Positions 51,959 through 60,953 of a stretch of DNA of 64,000 nucleotides are shown one piece after another. The notes under the pieces were generated by a model. That model did not search any database, was not told where the DNA came from, and saw only the letters and a list, made by a program, of their open reading frames with translations. Numbering within the stretch: the stretch's first letter is position 1; each line of letters starts with the position of its first letter. The stretch spans positions 744,001 through 808,000 of the forward strand of contig OZ248345.1 of NCBI GenBank assembly GCA_965234365.1, written 5' to 3'. A program made the translations under genes and the position numbers. Source of the stretch: Planktophila grossartii (GTDB taxonomy: Bacteria > Actinomycetota > Actinomycetes > Nanopelagicales > Nanopelagicaceae).

Positions 51959-52585
51959 ATGAAAGGTGTGAGCGGATTGAAACGTTTAGCATTGGGGATT
52001 CTCGTAATCGCAACATCCTTGTTTGCGGGGATATCTCCTTCATCCGCTCACACCTCGCTTATCTCTTCACAACCAAAAGTAGATGGAAGAGTCTCTGGGC
52101 CCCTCGTGGAAATTTCGCTCCAATTTGATGAAGATCTGATCACATTGGGCGAGAAGGATCCCAATAGAATCGCACTCGTAGAGATAGAAGGAAAGAACAT
52201 CCCTCTCGGAAAGACTGAAGTCCTGGGTTCAATTGCTCGTGCATCTGTTGACTCATCCGCTATGAAGTCTGGGATTTACTCTGTGCAATATCGAGTTGTG
52301 TCAGGCGATGGACATGTCGTTGCTTCTGAATATAAGTTCACATACATCGCAACCTCAGATAATCAAGAATCAGCTTCACCTCGAGAAAACGTAAGCCCTC
52401 CTCGAGGCGGAACTTCATTACCAACGCCTACTTCCGAAACTAGCGCACCTCCAGCTCAAGTGCCTGACAAGCCTATTCATGAGCATTCATCTTTCATTCA
52501 TAGACATAGCGAGCACATCATTCTTACTTTTATAGGAGTCGCTTTAGTCGGTATTTGGGTCTTGATCAGACGACGCAATAACTAG
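51959..52585 (+). CDS. CopC-domain membrane-anchored copper-binding protein
   Basis: 208 residues. The signal ends PSSA and the mature end is HTSLISSQP, giving the CopC copper-brace histidine; GDGHVVASEY supplies the Asp and second His of the Cu(II) site. A Pro/Ser/Thr linker follows, then a histidine-rich stretch HEHSSFIHRHSEH and one C-terminal helix. Likely delivers or buffers copper outside the membrane, for example for cytochrome oxidase. Coupled to the YcnI-like gene; converges on the EamA gene with a four-base overlap. Confidence 0.88.
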   Translation: MKGVSGLKRLALGILVIATSLFAGISPSSAHTSLISSQPKVDGRVSGPLVEISLQFDEDLITLGEKDPNRIALVEIEGKNIPLGKTEVLGSIARASVDSSAMKSGIYSVQYRVVSGDGHVVASEYKFTYIATSDNQESASPRENVSPPRGGTSLPTPTSETSAPPAQVPDKPIHEHSSFIHRHSEHIILTFIGVALVGIWVLIRRRNN

Positions 52586-53454
52586 CTCTTGGACCGGCTG
52601 ATATACAGAATTCCCAAAGCTACGATCACAATTCCAAGATAACTCCTGAACACTAGGTGCTCTCCAATCACAACAGCTGCCAATATCGTCGCTGTCGCAG
52701 GCTCTGCAAGAACTACAGTGGCTGCTTTACTTGAATCGATTCTCTTCAATCCGAACATAAAGAGCACGTAACCGACGGATGTTGTTACCAAACCCAGCCA
52801 GAGAACTGTAAGAAAACCCTTCGTTGTAAATATCCATTCAGGGTTTTGAGTAAAGAGAAAGGGGAAACTCACCAAGGCAGCGACGCCAAATGTTGTGGCT
52901 GTGAGCCACATATCTTGAGCACCACGAGCAAGGGATTTTCGACAGACCACGTTAAAGACGGCAAATCCAAAGCCTGCGAGAACGGCTAATCCGACTCCCT
53001 TGGGATCAAATGATTCAATCCCGTTTGCTGTACCCACCAAAACAATTCCCAGAATTGTTATTGCAGTACCGAGATACCAACTCTTCTGTGGCTTCTCCTT
53101 GATAACGAGATATGCCACAACTGCAGAGAGAGTCGGTGCCGCACCCAGTGCGGTCACCGTAGCTATTGCGATCCCTGTTGAATGCACTGCGCTAAAGAAA
53201 GTGAGCTGGTACATACCGATACCAGATCCACAGATGATCAAATCAAGTAAAGGCATCCGAACATCGCCACGCGTCTTTCTCTGGAAGTACGCAAAGAAGA
53301 AGAGAAAGAGCGATCCGCATAAGAGGCGAGCTGATGCAACAGCGACGGGTGAAATATCCGGAACGCCCAATTGCTGAGTCGTTCCGGTTGTTCCAAAGCA
53401 GAGTGCTGCCCCAAGAACAGCAAGGATTCCTGCACGTTCCTTGGTAGTACTCAT
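52582..53454 (-). CDS. EamA-family (DMT) transporter
   Basis: About 290 residues, ten membrane helices in two EamA repeats (AVLGAALCFGTTGTTQQLG and AVLAGFGFAVFNVVCRKSL). The substrate is unknown. I chose the ATG of MSTTKERAG because it leaves a 28-base divergent promoter to the dehydrogenase gene and lies six bases after TATCCT; a longer frame would overlap that gene. It may import or export a metabolite of the nearby catabolic genes. Confidence 0.85.
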   Translation of the reverse strand: MSTTKERAGILAVLGAALCFGTTGTTQQLGVPDISPVAVASARLLCGSLFLFFFAYFQRKTRGDVRMPLLDLIICGSGIGMYQLTFFSAVHSTGIAIATVTALGAAPTLSAVVAYLVIKEKPQKSWYLGTAITILGIVLVGTANGIESFDPKGVGLAVLAGFGFAVFNVVCRKSLARGAQDMWLTATTFGVAALVSFPFLFTQNPEWIFTTKGFLTVLWLGLVTTSVGYVLFMFGLKRIDSSKAATVVLAEPATATILAAVVIGEHLVFRSYLGIVIVALGILYISRSKS

Positions 53455-53482
53455 TCGCCGAGGATACTCGTAGTATGCGCTC
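53455..53482. promoter_or_regulatory. 28-bp divergent leaderless promoter region
   Basis: On the plus strand TAGTAT (53471-53476) is followed by six bases and the ATG of the dehydrogenase. On the minus strand TATCCT (53466-53461) is followed by six bases and the ATG of the EamA gene. Neither start has a Shine-Dalgarno. Any -35 of each promoter would lie inside the other gene. Confidence 0.5.
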
Positions 53483-54967
53483 ATGACATTTCGCGCGGTA
53501 AAGCCAATTGACGGAACTCCCTATGGAGTTGAGATTCCAGAGCACTCCAAGACCGAGGTTGATTCGCTCATCAAGAAGGCTGCATCGTCATCGCACTCAA
53601 TCGCGACACAATCTCCTAAAGAACGCGCGCTCCTCCTTCGTGCTATTGCTGCAGAAATTGAGGCGTCACGTGCATCATTGATCGAATCAGCATGCGCAGA
53701 GACAGCTCTTCCAGAAGGCCGTATAGCCGGAGAAATAACTCGCACAACCGTTCAATTCGAACTCTTTGCTCGACTTGTCGAAACCGGAAAACACCTCGCG
53801 GTTGCGATCGATAAGGCTGATGCCAACTACTCCCCTGCGCCACGTCCAGATATTCGAAAGATGAATCTTCCACTCGGAGTCGTAGCAATCTTTGCTGCCA
53901 GCAACTTTCCTCTCGCATTCTCTGTTGCGGGTGGCGATGCTGCCTCTGCAATTGCGGCAGGAAATGCAATCGTTGCTAAAGCACATCCGTCCCACCCAAA
54001 TACCTGCGCAACTATTGAGAGCGCAATCAAATCGGCGCTAAAGAAATGTGGATTGAGCGAAGATTTATACTCAATCGTTCAAGGCGCTAACCCTGAAATC
54101 ACACATTGGCTCGCTCTTCACGACGACGTAAAGGCAGTTGGCTTCACTGGTTCTGAAATTGTTGGTCGAATTCTCGTTAAACTCGCGGCAACTCGTAAGG
54201 AACCGATTCCTGTCTTTGCCGAGATGGGTAGTCTGAATCCTGTCTTTGTCACAAAGAACGCCATCGCAGATCGCTCCGAAGCGCTTGCGAAGGGAATTAT
54301 CGATTCAGCGCTGATGGGTTCTGGTCAGTTCTGCACTAAACCAGGGCTGGTATTCACACCGAAGGACTCCGACTTCATTGCAACTATGAAGTCACATCTT
54401 GCAACGCTTTCTGTCGCGCCTCTCTTGAGCAAATCTATTGCGGAACGATATTCATCAGCCATCGCCAAGCTCTCTTCGGCTGGGAAGATTGAAGTAGCTT
54501 CAGGAGCCACGAATGAAAACGGATTCGGTGTTACTCCAACGATCTTTATTACTGATTGGGCAACGGCGTCGACAAACCACGAACTTCTTGAGGAGCACTT
54601 CGGTCCCACCACCGTTGTCATTACCTGCGATGAAAACCAGTATGTCGAAATCGCATCGTCACTCCAAGGTCAGCTGACTGCCACTATTCAAGGAACTGAT
54701 GCTGATAATCCTGCCGAACTCCTTTCTGTATTGAAGGAGAAGGCTGGTCGAGTTATCTGGAACGGATTCCCTACAGGAGTTGCCGTTACATCTGCAATGA
54801 ATCATGGTGGCCCATGGCCGTCATCGTCATCACATACAACCTCGGTTGGAACGGATGCGATCTATCGCTTTATGCGCCCTGTGGCATATCAAGGTTTTGC
54901 GCAGAACGTTCTTCCAGAACCACTACAAGATGCTAACTCTTGGGCTGTCCCGCAATCGATTAACTAG
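53483..54967 (+). CDS. 2-oxoglutarate semialdehyde (2,5-dioxovalerate) dehydrogenase
   Basis: 494 residues of the KGSADH-type aldehyde dehydrogenases. Features: NFPLAFSVAGGDAASAIAAG, GFTGSEIVGRIL (coenzyme loop), FAEMGSLNPVFV (catalytic Glu) and GSGQFCTKPGLVF (catalytic Cys). It oxidises 2-oxoglutarate semialdehyde to 2-oxoglutarate with NAD(P). Its place opposite the hydroxyproline genes makes it the last step of that route. Its stop is eight bases from the convergent epimerase stop. Confidence 0.92.
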   Translation: MTFRAVKPIDGTPYGVEIPEHSKTEVDSLIKKAASSSHSIATQSPKERALLLRAIAAEIEASRASLIESACAETALPEGRIAGEITRTTVQFELFARLVETGKHLAVAIDKADANYSPAPRPDIRKMNLPLGVVAIFAASNFPLAFSVAGGDAASAIAAGNAIVAKAHPSHPNTCATIESAIKSALKKCGLSEDLYSIVQGANPEITHWLALHDDVKAVGFTGSEIVGRILVKLAATRKEPIPVFAEMGSLNPVFVTKNAIADRSEALAKGIIDSALMGSGQFCTKPGLVFTPKDSDFIATMKSHLATLSVAPLLSKSIAERYSSAIAKLSSAGKIEVASGATNENGFGVTPTIFITDWATASTNHELLEEHFGPTTVVITCDENQYVEIASSLQGQLTATIQGTDADNPAELLSVLKEKAGRVIWNGFPTGVAVTSAMNHGGPWPSSSSHTTSVGTDAIYRFMRPVAYQGFAQNVLPEPLQDANSWAVPQSIN

Positions 54968-54975
54968 ATATTTAG

Positions 54976-55980
54976 CTAGACGATAAAACCGCTTGGGAAT
55001 GGATCGTTCTCGTCGAGCATCCAGGTAGCTTCACCCATCACCCATGCGCGTCCAGTAATCATCGGAATGATTGCATCGAAGTTACCCACTTTGGTGCGCT
55101 CTTTAATTCTTCCTTCAAAGTGAGAGCCAATCCATGATTCATTGTTGAGTACATCGCCATCGGTAAATTCTCCGCGAGCAACCATCTGGGCTAAGCGCGC
55201 ACTAGTTCCCGTTCCGCACGGTGAACGATCGAACCAGCCAGGGTGAATCGCCATCGCATTACGCCAGTGCAGAGGACCTTCGTTGCCTGGAGCAATGAAA
55301 TCGATGTGATGGCAGATCGCGATATCTTGATTTTCAGGATGCACCGGACGATTCTGTTCATTGATGGCATCGGAGATAAGAAGTCCATAATCGAGAAATT
55401 TCTGACCGTTCTCTCGCTTAAATTCAAGACCTACCCGATCGACAGGAACGATTGCGTAGAAATTTCCACCATACGCCATGTCGTATTTAATCTTTCCAAG
55501 GCCAGGAACATCTACTTCCTGATCAAGCGCGTAAGAAAATGATGGAACGTTTGTGAGAGTGACATTCTTAGCTCGGCCATTTTCAACTGCAACATCTACG
55601 ACGACTAATCCGGCCGGAGTATCAAGTCGGATTGTCGTTACAGGTTCAACCACCTTAACTAACTGTTTCTCGACGAGGGCGGTTGCTACTCCGATAGTTC
55701 CATGTCCACACATCGGTAGGCATCCAGACACTTCTATATACACAACTCCCCAGTCAGCATCAGGGCGAGTTGGTTTCTGCAAGATTGCCCCACTCATGGC
55801 GCTATGTCCGCGTGGTTCGTACATCAACCAGTGGCGGAAGTAATCCATGTGCTCCATGAAGTGCAGACGCTTGTCGAACATAGTGACACCTGGAATTTCA
55901 CCGATTCCAGAAGTCACAACGCGAGTTGGCATACCTTCGGTATGCGTTTCCACGGTCGTGACGGTGCGGATGCTATTCAT
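54976..55980 (-). CDS. 4-hydroxyproline 2-epimerase (proline racemase family)
   Basis: 334 residues. Both catalytic cysteines are present, in MCGHGTIGVATALVE and DRSPCGTGTSARLAQ, which distinguishes an epimerase or racemase from the Ser/Thr-Cys trans-3-hydroxyproline dehydratases. HTEGMPTRVV and EPRGHSAMSGAIL are also typical. Converts trans-4-hydroxy-L-proline to cis-4-hydroxy-D-proline. It follows the deaminase gene by eight bases, which settles the function as hydroxyproline rather than proline. Confidence 0.92.
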   Translation of the reverse strand: MNSIRTVTTVETHTEGMPTRVVTSGIGEIPGVTMFDKRLHFMEHMDYFRHWLMYEPRGHSAMSGAILQKPTRPDADWGVVYIEVSGCLPMCGHGTIGVATALVEKQLVKVVEPVTTIRLDTPAGLVVVDVAVENGRAKNVTLTNVPSFSYALDQEVDVPGLGKIKYDMAYGGNFYAIVPVDRVGLEFKRENGQKFLDYGLLISDAINEQNRPVHPENQDIAICHHIDFIAPGNEGPLHWRNAMAIHPGWFDRSPCGTGTSARLAQMVARGEFTDGDVLNNESWIGSHFEGRIKERTKVGNFDAIIPMITGRAWVMGEATWMLDENDPFPSGFIV

Positions 55981-55988
55981 GAGAATAC

Positions 55989-56882
55989 TTAGCGGTTCTT
56001 AAAGTAAGCCAGCGCTACATCCATCTCGCGATGAATCTGCTCTTGCTCATGCTTTGGAAGAGGCAGACGTGGAAGACGAGTTGGTCCGCCGTAACGACCT
56101 ACATGGTCCATACCCAACTTAATCGCTTGAATAAATTCCTTCTTAGAATCCCAGTGGAAGACATCGTGAAGCGCTGCATACATCGGAGCCGCTTCCTTAA
56201 AATTGCCCGATGTTGCAAGGTTGTAGAGCTCCATAGATTCTTTAGGAAGCGCATTGGGGAATCCTGCGATCCAACCCGAAATTCCAGCGGTTGAGAGCTC
56301 GAGGAATACATCGTCAGCTCCGACAATGACTTCAATGCGAGGAGCAAGTTTCTTAATCTGCCAGATTCGGCGAACATCGCCAGAAAACTCTTTGATAGCA
56401 ACAACGTTAGGAACTTCATCTGCGATGCGTGCAACTAACTTTGGAGTGAGATCAACCTTTGTATCAAATGGGTTGTTGTAAGCAATGATTGGAATTCCAA
56501 CCTTTGCTACCTCTTTATAGTGAGCAACAACTTCATCATCGGAGGCGCGATAGGCGTTAGGTGGCAGCAACATCACTGCTCCAGCGCCCGCTTTCTGTGC
56601 ATGTTCGGCCCACTTACGTGATTCAGCAGCACCATATGCGGCAACGCCTGGAACAACGCTAAAACCCTTGGGAGCTGCAGCGACTGCAACTTCAACCATC
56701 TTTGCACGCTCTTCGGCAGTCAAAACTTGATACTCGCCTAGAGAACCGTTGGGAATTACTCCATGTGTTCCATTCGCAGCAAGCCAAGCAACGTGCTCGG
56801 CGTACTTGTCGTAATCAACAGAGAGATCAGATTTGAACGGGGTCGCTGTGGCGGTTAATACGCCATTCCATGGGTTAGTCAT
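55989..56882 (-). CDS. 1-pyrroline-4-hydroxy-2-carboxylate deaminase (DapA family)
   Basis: About 297 residues, (beta-alpha)8 Schiff-base enzyme. The catalytic Tyr is in IIAYNNPFDTK and the Lys in VVAIKEFSGD; NGSLGEYQVLTAEER replaces the TTGE region of true dihydrodipicolinate synthases. It opens and deaminates the product of D-hydroxyproline dehydrogenase to 2-oxoglutarate semialdehyde. I used the ATG of MTNPWNGV rather than a TTG three codons earlier. Assignment beyond DapA-like rests on the neighbours. Confidence 0.88.
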   Translation of the reverse strand: MTNPWNGVLTATATPFKSDLSVDYDKYAEHVAWLAANGTHGVIPNGSLGEYQVLTAEERAKMVEVAVAAAPKGFSVVPGVAAYGAAESRKWAEHAQKAGAGAVMLLPPNAYRASDDEVVAHYKEVAKVGIPIIAYNNPFDTKVDLTPKLVARIADEVPNVVAIKEFSGDVRRIWQIKKLAPRIEVIVGADDVFLELSTAGISGWIAGFPNALPKESMELYNLATSGNFKEAAPMYAALHDVFHWDSKKEFIQAIKLGMDHVGRYGGPTRLPRLPLPKHEQEQIHREMDVALAYFKNR

Positions 56883-56905
56883 GCTGCACAACTTATCCCG
56901 TTATC

Positions 56906-58243
56906 TTACTTTTTTCCATCTCCGAGAAGTCCCAATGAAATAGGGCTTGCGATTGGTCGGTTGCTAGACGCAATTCGTTCCCCATCGGAAACAGAGCAGT
57001 GTGTTAATCCAGCAACAATCTCTGAAACATTGCGCGAACAGACTCTTCCCTGACATAGCCCCATACCTGCGCGGGTAAAGAGCTTTGCGGTGCGAGAATC
57101 TTCGGCACCGAGTTCTGTTACGGATTCACGTATTTCGTGCATCGTCACTTCTTCACAGCGACAAATCGTTGTTAACTCTTGCGGCCATCGTTGCCAGCCA
57201 TCAGCAATCGGATAAGAACGCTTGAGCGCATTAGCGAAGATCTCTTTGCGAAAACGGGTAAATCTCTTCGATGGTGAAATACTCTGGCTCGATGCAGATA
57301 ACCCTGCAATTTCTCCTTCGATGAGAGATAAATCAGCGCCACCGATTCCCGTTGCTTCTCCAGCAATCCATACATTCTCTACCGAGCTTCTCTGCTCGCC
57401 ATCCACCGCAAAGATTGTCGTTCCGTCACTATCAACTCGCTGAGCGCAACCCACGATTCCACCCAGAGTGAGATCTGGAAGGAAGCCCCATCCCACTGCC
57501 ACCACATCGGCATGCGCTATCTTCTCGCGCTGTGACTTCACCATGAAGTGAGAATTTATGTGAGAGACCGTGGCAGAACCTTCAGAAAAAGATGAGACCG
57601 TACGATTAAATTGCAGAGAGATCTTGAATCTCTTCAGAAGATTTCCGTAATAGAAGAGTTCAGCAAATTTACCTGGGTTGAGGAGAAGGGCATGGAGCGA
57701 GAGCAGCCAACGAATCGGGCTATTGGCTTCATAGAGGCCAACAATCTCCGCGCCAGATTCTGCCAATCCGGTGGCAACGGGTAACAAGAATGGTCCAGTT
57801 CCGGCAACGATGACTCTCTTGCCCACCAGAACTCCGCTGCCTTTCAGCATCGCTTGCGCAGCACCAGGTGTCATAGATCCAGGCTTATCCCAACCTGGAA
57901 ATGGAAGAGATCGGTCGTAAGCACCAGTTGCGAGAATTAATTTTTCGGCGGCGAGGGAGCTCTCTTCTCCACCTTGTAAATAGTTCACACGGAAGAGATC
58001 TCCTTCCTTCTCGATGCTCCACACTGTGGCCTCTGAAATATGTGTAATGGAAGGTGCGCTTTCAATCTTTGCGAACAGTTGGTCGGCGCGGTTACTTCGA
58101 TAACCCTGAACGGTTGTGCGATGGCGCCAATACTGGCCACCCTTTCGACGCGCAGAGTCGATCAGTGCAACATCTGTTCCATTACGAGAAGCTGCTTCAG
58201 CAGCGGCAAGACCAGCAGGGCCTGCACCAATGACGATAATCAT
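56906..58243 (-). CDS. D-hydroxyproline dehydrogenase, FAD/NAD(P)-binding subunit (HcnB/OoxA-like)
   Basis: 445 residues. MIIVIGAGPAGLAAAEAAS is the dinucleotide loop and KLILATGAYDRSLPFPGW the second nucleotide region. The C-terminal BFD-like domain has cysteines in TICRCEEVTM and GLCQGRVCSRN, suited to a [2Fe-2S] cluster. This is the alpha type of heteromeric D-amino-acid (opine, cyanide, hydroxyproline) dehydrogenases. It overlaps the small ferredoxin-like gene by four bases. Confidence 0.88.
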   Translation of the reverse strand: MIIVIGAGPAGLAAAEAASRNGTDVALIDSARRKGGQYWRHRTTVQGYRSNRADQLFAKIESAPSITHISEATVWSIEKEGDLFRVNYLQGGEESSLAAEKLILATGAYDRSLPFPGWDKPGSMTPGAAQAMLKGSGVLVGKRVIVAGTGPFLLPVATGLAESGAEIVGLYEANSPIRWLLSLHALLLNPGKFAELFYYGNLLKRFKISLQFNRTVSSFSEGSATVSHINSHFMVKSQREKIAHADVVAVGWGFLPDLTLGGIVGCAQRVDSDGTTIFAVDGEQRSSVENVWIAGEATGIGGADLSLIEGEIAGLSASSQSISPSKRFTRFRKEIFANALKRSYPIADGWQRWPQELTTICRCEEVTMHEIRESVTELGAEDSRTAKLFTRAGMGLCQGRVCSRNVSEIVAGLTHCSVSDGERIASSNRPIASPISLGLLGDGKK

Positions 58244-58491
58244 GGCGTGCTCTCTACCTTCATTCCCGACTTTGCCTCAATGAGACATGAACGTTGATTG
58301 GCAACACCATCAATAACGACGACGCAATCGAAACAGATGCCAATTCCGCAGAAGATAGAACGTGCTTCATCCCCGAAGCGCGTTGTGCGCAGTTCTCGGT
58401 GATCTGACGCAATAAGTGCAGCAGCAATGCTCTGTCCGGATTGGCAGGTGAACTCTTCTCCGTTAAAAGTGAATGAGATTTTCTCTGTCAT
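58240..58491 (-). CDS. D-hydroxyproline dehydrogenase, [2Fe-2S] small subunit (HcnA-like)
   Basis: 83 residues, ferredoxin-like, with cysteine spacing C-x4-C-x2-C-x11-C in SIFCGIGICFDCVVV and the following QRSC. This is the gamma-type electron transfer subunit that links the two flavoprotein subunits. Four-base overlaps on both sides imply equal expression of the complex. Confidence 0.9.
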   Translation of the reverse strand: MTEKISFTFNGEEFTCQSGQSIAAALIASDHRELRTTRFGDEARSIFCGIGICFDCVVVIDGVANQRSCLIEAKSGMKVESTP

Positions 58492-59630
58492 GACAATACT
58501 TTCTCAAACCGCGCGGGAGAAAATGGTGATGCATCCATAAACTGCTCGCGTCCAAGAATTGCATCTGTAATAAGCGCTGCAGATCCTGGAGCCAAGCCAA
58601 TGCCTGCGCCCTCATGGCCTGCTGAATGCCATAAACCCTTCACCTTTGCATCCTCACCAATGACAGGGAGATGATCTGGCGCATAAGGGCGAAATCCTCG
58701 ATACGCACGAAGAAGTTGCACATCGCGAAGTACTGGAAAGAGTGAGGTGGCTTGCGCAGCAAGACGGCGCAAGATCTCGTAATTCATCGAACCATCGAAT
58801 CCAACGCGCTCACGGCTCGCTCCAATCAGAATCGTGCCAGAACGAGTTCCTTCAACCACAGTGCTGGTCTGTAAATCTGCATCGCTACTTGCAACGTTTG
58901 CTACATAATCTGAGTCGTACACCTTATGAAATACATATTTCTTCGTTGGCTCTGTAACGAGGATAAATCCCTTACGTGGGGCTATAGGAAGATGCGAGCC
59001 GGCCATCTGCGCCAACTCCCCCGCCCATGTACCTGTCGCATTAACGATAATAGGTGCGGAGAAACTGCCTTGCGAAGTTTCGATTCCAGTTACCGCACCA
59101 TCACGCACATCAATCTTCGTCACTTTCGCCTGCGAGATGAATGCTCCGCCTCTTTGGACGACCGCTCGAATCACATGAGCTGCAGCAAGCATCGGCTGAC
59201 ATTGAGCATCTTGAGGATAGAAAACTCCAGATTGATATCTCTGATCCAAAAATGGTTCTAGCTCGTGCAACGATGCATGATCTAGTTTTTGAATAGTAAC
59301 TCCATGAAGACTCTGCTCCGACGATAATTTCATTAATGGGCCATCGTCATTACGGGCAACTACGACCCCACCCTTAGCCTCTAACTCAAAGGCGTCACCG
59401 ACATCTTCTTGCATCTCGAACCATAAATCACGCGAGCGAAGAGCAAGGGTGAGCTCGGGACCTGGATCTTTATCTGACACGAGAATATTTCCCTCGCCCG
59501 CGCCCGTAGTTCCACTCGAAACCGCACCGCGATCGATCACCAATACTTTGAATCCAGCATTTGTCAGTGAGAGCGCCACTGAAGCGCCCACAATCCCTGC
59601 GCCAATAACAATTGCGTCAGGGTTTTGCAT
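58488..59630 (-). CDS. D-hydroxyproline dehydrogenase, FAD catalytic subunit (DadA/HcnC-like)
   Basis: 380 residues of the DAO family. AIVIGAGIVGASVALSLTNA is the FAD loop, TTGAGEGNILVSDKDPG the substrate-side loop, and FRPYAPDHLPVIGEDAKV and GHEGAGIGLAPGSA the C-terminal FAD contacts. It would oxidise cis-4-hydroxy-D-proline. First gene of the three-subunit set; it lies 14 bases downstream of the HIT gene. Confidence 0.88.
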   Translation of the reverse strand: MQNPDAIVIGAGIVGASVALSLTNAGFKVLVIDRGAVSSGTTGAGEGNILVSDKDPGPELTLALRSRDLWFEMQEDVGDAFELEAKGGVVVARNDDGPLMKLSSEQSLHGVTIQKLDHASLHELEPFLDQRYQSGVFYPQDAQCQPMLAAAHVIRAVVQRGGAFISQAKVTKIDVRDGAVTGIETSQGSFSAPIIVNATGTWAGELAQMAGSHLPIAPRKGFILVTEPTKKYVFHKVYDSDYVANVASSDADLQTSTVVEGTRSGTILIGASRERVGFDGSMNYEILRRLAAQATSLFPVLRDVQLLRAYRGFRPYAPDHLPVIGEDAKVKGLWHSAGHEGAGIGLAPGSAALITDAILGREQFMDASPFSPARFEKVLS

Positions 59631-59644
59631 AGGCGAAGTCTGCT

Positions 59645-60049
59645 CTACTTCGTAATCTGTTGCAGAACTTCAAGAAGGTCAGATTCCGTTGCTGGAGCAA
59701 TATCCCAAGGCTTATGTAATCCGTCGTTCTCCCAACGTGGAATCACATGCATGTGAAGGTGAAAGACGGTCTGCCAACCAGCGTCGCGGCTCATCTGAAA
59801 GACTGTCGTTCCCTCTGAACCCAATTGCGCCTGTAAGAGATCGGCGACAGTCTTGGCTGTGGTTGCGACGCGACCATACGTTTCTGCATCAGCTTCATGA
59901 ATATCTTTTACATGCATCTTCGGAATCACCAAGGTGTGTCCGCGATTAGCGGGAAAGATATCCAAGAAGGCGTAACAGTATTCGTCTTCAAAAACCTTAT
60001 GAGAAGGAATGGAGCCTTCAAGAATCTTGCAGAAGATGCAATCTGACAT
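59645..60049 (-). CDS. HIT-family nucleotide hydrolase (HINT-like)
   Basis: 134 residues starting MSDCIFCKILEGSIPSHKV, with the triad HLHMHVIPRW. HINT proteins hydrolyse adenosine phosphoramidates. The start is the ATG before SDCIFC; the longer frame overlaps the DUF2236 gene. Lies in the middle of the catabolic operon, possibly only by position. Confidence 0.92.
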   Translation of the reverse strand: MSDCIFCKILEGSIPSHKVFEDEYCYAFLDIFPANRGHTLVIPKMHVKDIHEADAETYGRVATTAKTVADLLQAQLGSEGTTVFQMSRDAGWQTVFHLHMHVIPRWENDGLHKPWDIAPATESDLLEVLQQITK

Positions 60050-60053
60050 GGAG

Positions 60054-60953
60054 TTACTGTAGGGCGTCAATTCTTTTGCGTGCAATCTTCTGGCTCGGAG
60101 ATTCATGGCCCAACATGTACGAGAGAAAATCGAGAAGTACCTTGCTGATCCGTAGCCACTTCTTTGAGCGAGGCTTCAAGCCAAGTACAGAGAGAAATGG
60201 TTCATCGATTGTGGCGATAGCTGCATTTGCAAGAATTCGATAGAAGAAGAGGCCCCCTCTTCCAAAGGGAGGCTTGAGAATGAAACCAACTATCGGCGGC
60301 GTCATAGCAATTGAGGCCACTTCTCTCTCCGCAAAACTGACCATCACTTCTGCCAGTTCTTTCTGGGAAAGTGGCGCCTCATCGAGGCCCAATGGCACTG
60401 CACTCTGTGACCATTCACGGACATAGCGATCTGCTCCTTGAGGTAATGGATAACCGAGTTCTTCATGTGCACGAAGAAATGAGTCGGTAAAGGCACAGTG
60501 CACCCAGAGCAGATAACGTGGATCTGAAGCGCTGTAAAGAGATAGTGCGCCAGACTTCTCTTCATACGTACCTGTAACGCGCTTATGCATCTCACGTACT
60601 CGTCGCGCTTCAATCTCGATTGCCTCGGTCGATCCAAATGAGGTAATCGTCAACCAGCGAGTTGTTCGCTCTAATCGGCCTAATGGATCTGTGTCATAGG
60701 CAGAATGCTCGGCGACTCCAGTAAGTGCCGCCGGGTGGGCAGCTTGCATCAGCAACGCACGAATACCACCGACAAGAGTTGCAATGCATCCATGTACTTG
60801 CCAGACAGCGCTATCAGGACCAAATAGCCCCGCGTCATTTCCGATTGCCATCTGCTTAGACCATTCAGGCGCCCCGCTGGGATCTCCTGAGACTGTCTTA
60901 CGAAATGCATCGGCAGCTCTATTTCCACCAAGAGCGCCTAAAAATTTATTCAC
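60054..60953 (-). CDS. DUF2236 (MpaB-like oxygenase family) protein
   Basis: 299 residues, helical. It matches the DUF2236 layout: WQVHGCIATLVGGIRALLMQ plus AAHPAALTGVAEHS, RRVREMHKRVTG and LWVHCAFTDSFLRAHEELGY, which in the family surround a haem-binding histidine region. Some members are latex-clearing or peroxygenase-like haem proteins; the function here is unknown. It overlaps hutG by eight bases. Confidence 0.82.
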   Translation of the reverse strand: MNKFLGALGGNRAADAFRKTVSGDPSGAPEWSKQMAIGNDAGLFGPDSAVWQVHGCIATLVGGIRALLMQAAHPAALTGVAEHSAYDTDPLGRLERTTRWLTITSFGSTEAIEIEARRVREMHKRVTGTYEEKSGALSLYSASDPRYLLWVHCAFTDSFLRAHEELGYPLPQGADRYVREWSQSAVPLGLDEAPLSQKELAEVMVSFAEREVASIAMTPPIVGFILKPPFGRGGLFFYRILANAAIATIDEPFLSVLGLKPRSKKWLRISKVLLDFLSYMLGHESPSQKIARKRIDALQ

